Assembly (NCBI RefSeq): GCF_900156525.1
Contig: NZ_FTPS01000001.1
Coordinates: 1,488,001 to 1,552,000, forward strand
Origin: Pontibaca methylaminivorans
GTDB lineage: Bacteria; Pseudomonadota; Alphaproteobacteria; Rhodobacterales; Rhodobacteraceae
DNA length: 64,000 nucleotides
Direction of reading: 5' to 3'
The notes beneath the pieces were generated by a model. That model was not told the origin of the DNA, ran no database searches, and was given only the letters and a program-made list of their open reading frames with translations. Of the stretch, positions 58,038 to 64,000 are shown one piece after another (position 1 is the stretch's first letter; the number at the start of each line of letters is the position of its first letter). The translations under genes and the position numbers were made by a program.

Positions 58038-59039
58038 TCAGGCCGTGGTTGCACCCACGTCCTGCGCCACCGTATCCGTATCCGCACCCGTGCCAAGCGC
58101 ATCCTGTTCGGCGAGGAACCGCTCCGCGTCGAGCGCCGCCATGCAGCCCATCCCGGCGCTGGTCACGGCCTGCCGGTAAATGTGGTCGGTCAGGTCGCCG
58201 GCGGCGAAGACGCCGGGGATGCTGGTGCGGGTGCTGCCCGCTTCGACCTTCACATAGCCGCCGGCATGGGTGTCGAGCTGGTCCCTTACCAGTTCGCTCG
58301 CCGGGGCGTGGCCGATGGCGATGAAGACGCCTTTGGCCGGGCGCTCGGAGATCGCGCCGGTTTCGACGTGCCGCAGGCGAACGCCCTCGACCCCGAGCGG
58401 ATTTTCGGTGCCGGTGATGTCGTCGAGCACGTGGTCCCAGATGATTTCCACCTTCGGGTTCTTTTTCAGCCGTTCGATCAGGATCTGTTCGGCGCGCAGC
58501 CGGTCGCGACGGTGCACCAGCGTGACCCGGGAGGCGAAATTCGTCAGGAACAGTGCCTCTTCGACCGCGGTGTTGCCGCCACCGACGACCACGACCTCCT
58601 GCCCGCGATAGAAGAACCCGTCGCAGGTGGCGCAGGCCGAGACGCCGAAGCCCTTGAACTTTTCCTCGGATGCCAGGCCGAGCCATTTCGCCCGCGCCCC
58701 GGTCGCGAGGATCACCGCATCGGCTGTATAGGTGTCCCCGCTGTCGCCGCGTGCGGTGAAGGGGCGCTTCGAAAGGTCGAGCGCGGTGATCACGTCGCCG
58801 ATCACCTCGGTGCCGACGGCGCGGGCATGGGCCTCCATCCGGGTCATGAGATCGGGGCCCTGCACCTCGGTATCGCCGGGCCAGTTCTCGACCTCGGTGG
58901 TGATGGTCAGCTGGCCGCCGGGCTCCAGCCCCTGCACCAGAACGGGTTTGAGCATCGCCCGGCTTGCATAGACCGCCGCCGTATAGCCCGCGGGGCCCGA
59001 CCCGATGATCAGAACTCTGGTGTGGTGCGTCTTGGCCAT
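58038..59039 (-). CDS. trxB: Thioredoxin-disulfide reductase
   Basis: NADPH-dependent flavoenzyme that reduces thioredoxin. 333 residues from ATG 59037-59039; a longer frame adds a non-conserved piece. FAD motif [21 protein letters not shown], redox-active pair CATC at 136-139, NADPH motif [16 protein letters not shown], and the C-terminal [21 protein letters not shown]. It lies divergent from the Lrp-type regulator. Confidence 0.95.
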   Translation of the reverse strand: MAKTHHTRVLIIGSGPAGYTAAVYASRAMLKPVLVQGLEPGGQLTITTEVENWPGDTEVQGPDLMTRMEAHARAVGTEVIGDVITALDLSKRPFTARGDSGDTYTADAVILATGARAKWLGLASEEKFKGFGVSACATCDGFFYRGQEVVVVGGGNTAVEEALFLTNFASRVTLVHRRDRLRAEQILIERLKKNPKVEIIWDHVLDDITGTENPLGVEGVRLRHVETGAISERPAKGVFIAIGHAPASELVRDQLDTHAGGYVKVEAGSTRTSIPGVFAAGDLTDHIYRQAVTSAGMGCMAALDAERFLAEQDALGTGADTDTVAQDVGATTA

Positions 59040-59204
59040 CTGAGCCGCCTCCGAACATGCTTGCGTTCCGTGGGATATAGGGGTCCGGGCGCGCCGCTGG
59101 CAAGCCATGCCGGGCCATGCGCGGTATCCTCTAGCGGGGGAGGATAACGCGATGGCGGCACGGCCGCGGGATCATTCCATTTGTTGCGCTGGCGGGGAAC
59201 ATAA

Positions 59205-59233
59205 TTGCCAGCTTCGCAGGGCTGCTGTAAGAA
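59205..59233 (+). promoter_or_regulatory. Candidate promoter of the Lrp-family gene
   Basis: TTGCCA, a 17-base spacer and TAAGAA, ending 22 bases before the start codon at 59256. Lrp-type genes are often self-regulated; no clear binding palindrome was seen. Confidence 0.4.
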
Positions 59234-59255
59234 AAGAAAAATCACGGAGCAGCGG

Positions 59256-59756
59256 ATGATCTCAGCACGACTGGACCCGATTGATCGCCATATCCTTGCC
59301 GAATTGCAGGCGGATGGGCGGATGACCAATGTGGAGCTTGCCAAGCGGGTCGGAATTTCGGCGCCACCCTGTCTGCGACGGGTGCGCGCTCTTGAAGAGG
59401 CCGGGCTGATCCGGGGCTATCATGCGCGGCTCGACGCGCGGGAGCTGGGCTTCGAGGTTCAGGTCTTCGCGCTGGTGGGGCTGGAAAGCCAGGCCGAATC
59501 CGAACTCAGCGCCTTCGAGGCCCGCTGCCGCGAATGGCCGCTGGTGCGCGAATGCCACCTGCTGAACGGAGAGGTGGATTTCATCCTGAAATGCATCGCG
59601 CCCGATCTCAGCACCTTTCAAAGCTTCCTGACCGGCGAGCTTCTGACATTCCCCAACGTGGGCAGCGTCAAGACGTCGCTGGTGATTCGCCAGGCCAAGG
59701 GCGAGCCCGGAGTGCCGTTCGACGTGCTGGAAGAGCGGTTGCAGCGCAAGCCGTAA
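59256..59756 (+). CDS. Lrp/AsnC family transcriptional regulator
   Basis: A 166-residue regulator: N-terminal helix-turn-helix LDPIDRHILAELQADGRMTNVELAKRVGISAPPCLRRVRALEEAGLI and a C-terminal RAM ligand domain (EVQVFALVGLE to the VKTSLVIRQ strand). Effector unknown. ATG 59256 with GGAG; an earlier frame from 59205 has no site. Divergent from trxB, convergent with pgeF. Confidence 0.92.
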   Translation: MISARLDPIDRHILAELQADGRMTNVELAKRVGISAPPCLRRVRALEEAGLIRGYHARLDARELGFEVQVFALVGLESQAESELSAFEARCREWPLVRECHLLNGEVDFILKCIAPDLSTFQSFLTGELLTFPNVGSVKTSLVIRQAKGEPGVPFDVLEERLQRKP

Positions 59757-59784
59757 GCCGCGCCCCAAGCGGCCGCGGGGCAGG

Positions 59785-60540
59785 TCAGAGCCGGATCGCC
59801 GAGATCAGCCGCCCGTAATCGGCCTCGTTCGCGCGGGTGGCGCGGCGATGGGAAAAGAAGCGGTCGGGGTCGCTGTGGGTGCAGTGGCGGGTCCAGTCCG
59901 CCAGCCCGACGCCGGCTTCGCGCAGCCGGTGCAGCCCGTATCCCGGCAGGTCGAACATCAGCCGGTCGCCTTCGCCATTGGCGAAGAAGCGCACGTTCGC
60001 CGGATCCTCGACCATGAAATCATCGAAGAACTCGGGCCCGACCTCATAGGCGCGCTGGCTGATTGCCGGGCCGATGATCGCGACCGTATCGGCGCGCCGG
60101 GCGCCGAGCGCCTCCATCGCGTCGAGCGTCGCTTCAAGCACCCCTTCGAGCGTGCCGCGCCAGCCGGCATGGGCCGCGCCGATCACCCCGGCGCCGGTAT
60201 CGGCGAACAGCACCGGCTGGCAGTCGGCGGTGAGCACCGAAAGCGCGAGTCCGGGCGTGTTCGTCACCATGGCATCGGCGCGGGGGCGCTCGACCAGGGG
60301 CGAATCGATGCTCACCACATCGGCCGAATGGACCTGGTGCACGCTTACGAGCGCGTCGGGGGACACCTCCATCGCCGCGGCGACCCGGGCGCGGTTGATC
60401 TGCACGCTGTCGCGCTGATCGGACGAGCCGCTGCCGCAGTTCAGCCCGGCGAACACGCCCGACGAGGCGCCGCCGCGGCGCGTGAAGAACCCGTGGCGCA
60501 GCCCGGACAGATGTTCGGAGACGAGGATTTCGAGGGTCAT
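59785..60540 (-). CDS. pgeF: Peptidoglycan editing factor PgeF (YfiH, laccase-domain)
   Basis: Cytoplasmic multicopper-oxidase-fold-like protein that removes misincorporated residues from UDP-MurNAc precursors. 251 residues: HGFFTRRGGASSGVFAGLNCG, VSVHQVHSADVV, TADCQPVLFAD and GAAHAGWRGTLEGVLE are the family metal and substrate motifs. ATG 60538-60540 overlaps the upstream methyltransferase stop by 4 bases. Confidence 0.93.
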   Translation of the reverse strand: MTLEILVSEHLSGLRHGFFTRRGGASSGVFAGLNCGSGSSDQRDSVQINRARVAAAMEVSPDALVSVHQVHSADVVSIDSPLVERPRADAMVTNTPGLALSVLTADCQPVLFADTGAGVIGAAHAGWRGTLEGVLEATLDAMEALGARRADTVAIIGPAISQRAYEVGPEFFDDFMVEDPANVRFFANGEGDRLMFDLPGYGLHRLREAGVGLADWTRHCTHSDPDRFFSHRRATRANEADYGRLISAIRL

Positions 60541-61616
60541 TGCTCCAACCCCGGTGGCGGAGATGCGGAACCCGGGAACAGCCCGAGCACCTTGAACAGG
60601 GTTCCCATTTCCTCGGGGTGCGTCAACCGCCGATGTGCGGCGACGAGTTCGTCCAGTGCCCCGCCGCTCAGGTTGCGGGCCAGTGCCTGCGCCCGGGCGG
60701 TGATGCCGAGACGTTCGAGAAACAGGCCCTGACCGACAAGCGGCGCCGTATGGGCGCCGGCACGGCGGGCGGTCTGCGCGAGCGGTTCGAAATCGACATG
60801 AGCGGTCAGGTCGGCGTCGCCCGGGCAGTCGAGGATCCCGACCGGCTGATGCGCGCGCAGCGCCTGCAACGTATCCCCGAGCGAGCGCCAGTCGCCATAA
60901 TCGACGATCAGCGCCGCGCCGCCGTGCTTCGCGATGCGGCCGGCGATCTCGGCCATAATCGGCACGGCCGCAGGGCAAAGCTCGACCACGTCGCCCGGCC
61001 GCGTATCCGCAAGCCGATGCGCAAGCGCGGGCACCTCGGCCGGGGCGGACAGGGCGAGCGCAAGGCGGTCGTGTTCAAGCGCGACACGGCGTTCGGCCCA
61101 GCCCGTGGTCTCGCGCTGGAACTGGCGCAGGGGCAGGGCATCGAAAAATTCGTTCGCGATCAGGAAAAGCGGCGCCTCGGGAAGCTGCGCGGCGGATTCG
61201 ATCCAGCGGGGCGCGTGGTCGGCAAGGCGCGCCCGCTGCGCCTTGCGCAGCACCGGCGAGGCTTCGATCAGCGTGACCTGCGCGGCATCATGAAACCCGG
61301 CCACACCACGGGTTGCGCGCAGCAGATCGGCCATCAGCGTGCCGCGTCCGGGGCCGGGCTCGGCCAGGGTAAAGGGTCTTGGCCGTCCCTGTGCGATCCA
61401 GGCCTGCGCCAGCGCAAGGCCGATCAGTTCGCCGAACATCTGGCTGATCTCCGGGGCGGTGATGAAATCCCCTTTGGCGCCAAAGGGGTCGCGGGTCGCG
61501 TAATAGCCGTGCCCGGGGTGCAGCAGGCAATCGGCCATGTAATCGGCGATGGTGATGGGGCCCTCGGCCCGGATGCGCGCCGTCAGCAGGTCGGTCAGCG
61601 CCGTGGTGGTGGTCAC
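60537..61616 (-). CDS. NDUFAF7/MidA-like SAM-dependent methyltransferase
   Basis: A 359-residue homologue of mitochondrial NDUFAF7, which methylates an Arg of a complex I subunit. Motifs: [53 protein letters not shown] (SAM site), [14 protein letters not shown] and LIVDYGDWR. Starts at GTG 61614-61616, which overlaps the lgt stop (GTGA). It is coupled to lgt and pgeF on both sides; the target in this organism is presumably respiratory complex I. Confidence 0.92.
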   Translation of the reverse strand: MTTTTALTDLLTARIRAEGPITIADYMADCLLHPGHGYYATRDPFGAKGDFITAPEISQMFGELIGLALAQAWIAQGRPRPFTLAEPGPGRGTLMADLLRATRGVAGFHDAAQVTLIEASPVLRKAQRARLADHAPRWIESAAQLPEAPLFLIANEFFDALPLRQFQRETTGWAERRVALEHDRLALALSAPAEVPALAHRLADTRPGDVVELCPAAVPIMAEIAGRIAKHGGAALIVDYGDWRSLGDTLQALRAHQPVGILDCPGDADLTAHVDFEPLAQTARRAGAHTAPLVGQGLFLERLGITARAQALARNLSGGALDELVAAHRRLTHPEEMGTLFKVLGLFPGSASPPPGLEQ

Positions 61617-62509
61617 GCCGGCACGCGCCTTGCCCGCGCGATCAGCCAGAGTCCGATCAGGATCATCGGCAGCGACAGGATCTGCCCCATGGTCAGCCCG
61701 TAACCGCCGAGATGCAGCGCAAGCCCGAGCGGATTTCCGGGGCCGGTGAACTGCGCGTCCGGCTGGCGGACGAATTCGACCGCGAACCGCGCCAGCCCGT
61801 AGCCGGTAAAGAACAGGCCGGTCACATATCCGGGCGCCTTGAAGGCGCCGCGCCGCCAGGCAAGCCACAAGAGCAGCGCGCCGAGGATCAGCCCTTCGAG
61901 CGCGGCCTCGTAAAGCTGCGAGGGATGGCGCGCGCAGAGCCCGGCCACGCCGGGGCAGTCCTGCGCCGCCGTGCCGGGAAAGATCACGCCCCACGGCAAC
62001 TCGGTCGGACGGCCCCAGAGTTCCGCATTGATGAAATTCGCGAGCCGCCCGAGCAGCAGCCCCGGCGGCACCGCGCTCGCGATCAGGTCGGCGAGCGACA
62101 GGATCGGGATGCCCCGGCTCAGGGCAAAGATCAGGCTCGACAGCACCACGCCGAGCAGACCGCCGTGGAACGACATGCCGCCCTGCCAGACCATCAGGAT
62201 TTCGAGCGGGTGGGCGAGGTAATAGGCCGGCTGGTAGAACAGCACGAAGCCGAGCCGCCCGCCGAGGATCACGCCTATGATGATCCAGGTGAGCAGGCTG
62301 TCGATTTCCTCGCGCCGCATGGGCGCAAGGTCACCCGGCCAGAGGTGCGGGCGGCGCAGCGCGGCGGTCACCAGCCACCAGGCAATCAGGAATCCGGCGA
62401 TATAGGCCAGCGCATACCAGCGCAGGGCGAATTCCATGCTGCCGATCGTGATCGAGAAGATCTCGGGCGAAATGTCGGGGAACTGGATGGATGCGCGCAT
62501 GAGGCCCAT
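61613..62509 (-). CDS. lgt: Prolipoprotein diacylglyceryl transferase
   Basis: Inner-membrane enzyme that adds diacylglycerol to the lipobox Cys of prolipoproteins. 298 residues from ATG 62507-62509 (or 62500). About seven helices; the hallmark region is [10 protein letters not shown] followed by [23 protein letters not shown], and later [14 protein letters not shown]. Its substrates probably include the CAP, L,D-transpeptidase and 35341 lipoproteins in this window. Confidence 0.96.
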   Translation of the reverse strand: MGLMRASIQFPDISPEIFSITIGSMEFALRWYALAYIAGFLIAWWLVTAALRRPHLWPGDLAPMRREEIDSLLTWIIIGVILGGRLGFVLFYQPAYYLAHPLEILMVWQGGMSFHGGLLGVVLSSLIFALSRGIPILSLADLIASAVPPGLLLGRLANFINAELWGRPTELPWGVIFPGTAAQDCPGVAGLCARHPSQLYEAALEGLILGALLLWLAWRRGAFKAPGYVTGLFFTGYGLARFAVEFVRQPDAQFTGPGNPLGLALHLGGYGLTMGQILSLPMILIGLWLIARARRVPA

Positions 62510-62593
62510 TGCCCGCGAATCCGCCGGAAAGTCAACCTTGCGCCGGTCTTTCCCGGCACCATATTGTATGAAACCCAGCCGGAGAAAGCACAC

Positions 62594-62836
62594 ATGCACA
62601 CGCGTAACAAGATATTCGACGACATCTCGCAGCTCATGACCAGCGCCGCCGGCGTGGCGCAGGGCGCGCGCGAAGAGGCCGAGACGGCGATGAAATCGCT
62701 GATCGAACGCTGGCTGGCCGATCGCGACCTGATCACCCGCGAGGAATTCGAGGCGGTGCGCCTTATGGCCGAGAAGGCCCGCGAGGAAAACGCCCGGCTC
62801 GAGGCCCGGATCGCCACGCTCGAAGCGCGGCGCTGA
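62594..62836 (+). CDS. ubiK: UbiK (BMFP) accessory factor
   Basis: An 80-residue helical protein supporting ubiquinone synthesis. Pattern: [24 protein letters not shown], then [24 protein letters not shown] and a C-terminal coiled coil ending [12 protein letters not shown]. The ATG at 62594 has GGAG upstream. Divergent from lgt with 84 bases between. Confidence 0.92.
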   Translation: MHTRNKIFDDISQLMTSAAGVAQGAREEAETAMKSLIERWLADRDLITREEFEAVRLMAEKAREENARLEARIATLEARR

Positions 62837-63087
62837 GACCCGCGTTCCGCCCCTGTGCCGCCCTGTTCCCGGGCCGTTCGGCAGAGGGCGGCATACGATA
62901 TATCGGCCCAATGCGCCTTCTATCCACAACTTATCGTTGCTTCCCCCAGTTTTGGGGGTTGCCAGAAGCAACATTGCGGCCCACCATATATTGTATGGCT
63001 GTGGGTCGAGCCCTCGGCAGTTAGCGATTGTAGCCAGTTCTGGGGTGATACCGGTCCCGTGCAACTGGCGAATGGGGAGGTTGCAGC
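62837..63087. promoter_or_regulatory. AT-rich structured region upstream of the YbjN gene
   Basis: Contains a perfect 10-bp palindrome cgatatatcg (62896-62905), a ctatccaca box (close to a DnaA box, 62920-62928), a nested hairpin with outer stem gttgctt/aagcaac (62936-62972) and inner stem ccccca/tggggg, and an inverted repeat ccata/tatgg around 62983-62997. It presumably holds the YbjN-gene promoter. No known RNA family is recognised. Confidence 0.5.
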
Positions 63088-63588
63088 ATGGCCTTGTATG
63101 AATCCTATATCGAATCGGAATTTCATCCGATCGACATTGCCGAGCAGATGGCCGCGCAGCAGGAGTGGCAGTTCGAGCGGCTGGGCGACGACCAGATCGC
63201 GATGGTGATCGAGGCGCAATGGCGCAGCTATTCGATCACGCTCGACTGGTCCGCCTGCGAGGAAAGCCTGCGCCTGGTCTGCAGCTTCGAGATGGACCCG
63301 CCCGAAGAGCGGCTCGGCGGGCTGAACGAATTGCTGAACGGGATCAATTCGACCTGCTGGAGCGGCACCTTCAGCTACTGGGCGGCCGAGCGGCTCATGG
63401 TCTATCGCTATGGCCTTGTGCTGAGCGGCGGGCAGGTGGCGAGCCCCGAACAGATCGACACCATGATCCGTGCCGCCGTGCAGAGCGCCGAGCGCTATTA
63501 TCCGGCGATCCAGCTTCTGGTCTGGAGCAACCGTTCACCGCGCGAGGCGATGCAGGTCGCCATGGCCGAAGCCTACGGACACGCATGA
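63088..63588 (+). CDS. YbjN domain protein
   Basis: A 166-residue YbjN-like protein (type III secretion chaperone-like fold): [42 protein letters not shown] and the [28 protein letters not shown] strand. Cytoplasmic, function unknown. ATG with GGGGAGG. Its stop overlaps the proC start by 4 bases. Confidence 0.9.
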   Translation: MALYESYIESEFHPIDIAEQMAAQQEWQFERLGDDQIAMVIEAQWRSYSITLDWSACEESLRLVCSFEMDPPEERLGGLNELLNGINSTCWSGTFSYWAAERLMVYRYGLVLSGGQVASPEQIDTMIRAAVQSAERYYPAIQLLVWSNRSPREAMQVAMAEAYGHA

Positions 63589-64000
63589 TGGGCATGGATG
63601 ATATCGCCCGGCGCGGGCTGGTGCTGTTCGGCTGCGGCCATATGGGCTCGGCCATGCTGAAGGGCTGGCTGGCGCGCGGGCTGGCACCGCAGGCGATCAC
63701 GGTCATCGACCATAACCCCTCCGACTGGCTGCAGGCGCAGGAGGTGCGCCTCAACGGCGCGCTGCCCGAGGATCCGGCGGCTGTGGTGATCGCGGTCAAG
63801 CCGCAGGGCATGTTCGATTCACTGCCGGCGATCGCGCGCTATGGCGCGGCAGAGGGGGCGGGGCGCAGCCTTGTGATCACGGTCGCCGCCGGGATTCCGC
63901 TGGTGGCCTACGAGCGGGCGCTGGGCGCGGAAACGCCGCTGGTGCGTGCCATGCCGAACATGCCGTCGTCGATCGGGCGCGGCGTGACCGCGATCATCGG
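63585..64000 (+). CDS. proC: Pyrroline-5-carboxylate reductase, 3' end outside the window
   Basis: The last step of proline synthesis, reducing P5C with NAD(P)H. The first 138 codons are visible: nucleotide-binding LVLFGCGHMGSAMLKGWLARG, VVIAVKPQGMFDSL, VITVAAGIPL and VRAMPNMPSSIGRGVTAI. The start overlaps the YbjN stop (ATGA at 63585); ATGs at 63588 and 63594 are also possible. The gene runs past base 64000. Confidence 0.92.
   Translation, partial: MMGMDDIARRGLVLFGCGHMGSAMLKGWLARGLAPQAITVIDHNPSDWLQAQEVRLNGALPEDPAAVVIAVKPQGMFDSLPAIARYGAAEGAGRSLVITVAAGIPLVAYERALGAETPLVRAMPNMPSSIGRGVTAII

Noticed and set aside
62920-62928. DnaA-box-like ctatccaca as a sign of a replication origin
   Set aside because: One 8 of 9 match only, with no cluster of boxes and no dnaA, parAB, gidAB or hemE neighbours.

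Overview
This 64 kb window is a stretch of ordinary bacterial chromosome. High GC, frequent GTG/TTG starts, 4-base stop/start overlaps and the gene content point to an alphaproteobacterium, most likely of the order Rhodobacterales. Supporting markers are MipZ, a DUF1150 gene behind an Hsp20 gene, IalB, a separate F0-only ATP synthase operon with a b' subunit, and a small aa3-oxidase subunit IV. Assignment below order is not attempted. I see no rRNA, tRNA, CRISPR array, insertion sequence, phage gene or plasmid replication gene.

Layout. 0-13.2 kb: end of a DUF1285 gene, polA, a CHCC zinc-finger protein, a YadG-like ABC ATPase without a permease, a DUF1330 protein, a lytic transglycosylase, RNase R, two small proteins, a LOG-family protein, RlmN, an IalB-like protein and a CAP-domain lipoprotein. 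13.3-23.7 kb: an L,D-transpeptidase lipoprotein, an RNA methyltransferase coupled to an ABC exporter, CCA transferase with a CoA pyrophosphatase, Hsp33, PlsY, a catalytically degenerate PyrC with PyrB, and a family 4-like uracil-DNA glycosylase lacking most Fe-S ligands. 23.7-35.3 kb: MoaB, an RND efflux pair, a Nudix protein coupled to a DsbD alpha-domain protein, YqgE, TsaC, an acyl-CoA dehydrogenase, an MBL hydrolase and a 43-codon CoxIV gene.

35.3-41.2 kb: a putative permuted papain-like lipoprotein, AzlCD, then a molybdenum cofactor/formate dehydrogenase cluster (fdhD-mobA-mobB-moeA) and convergent mipZ. 41.4-46.3 kb, minus strand: the translation and secretion cluster ffh, chorismate mutase, rpsP, rimM, trmD, rplS, rpmE, with a clear promoter at the ffh end and a clear terminator after rpmE. 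46.4-53.3 kb: an ArsR regulator with a tiny membrane-protein ORF antisense to its 3' end, the F0 operon (atpI, B, E, b', b) and smc. 53.3-64 kb: purE-purK, a YdcH protein, a probable heat-shock unit (hsp20-DUF1150), sat/cysC, trxB, an Lrp regulator, the coupled lgt-ndufaf7-pgeF unit, ubiK, a YbjN protein and the start of proC.

The window is mostly core metabolism and information processing, and I found no defence or secondary-metabolite island. The items most worth a second look are a three-copy intergenic repeat that has rewritten the C-terminus of one protein, the two enzyme homologues with missing metal ligands (PyrC' and the glycosylase), a lipoprotein with a His-before-Cys papain-like layout, two genes shorter than usual annotation cut-offs, and structured DNA upstream of rplS and of the YbjN gene.
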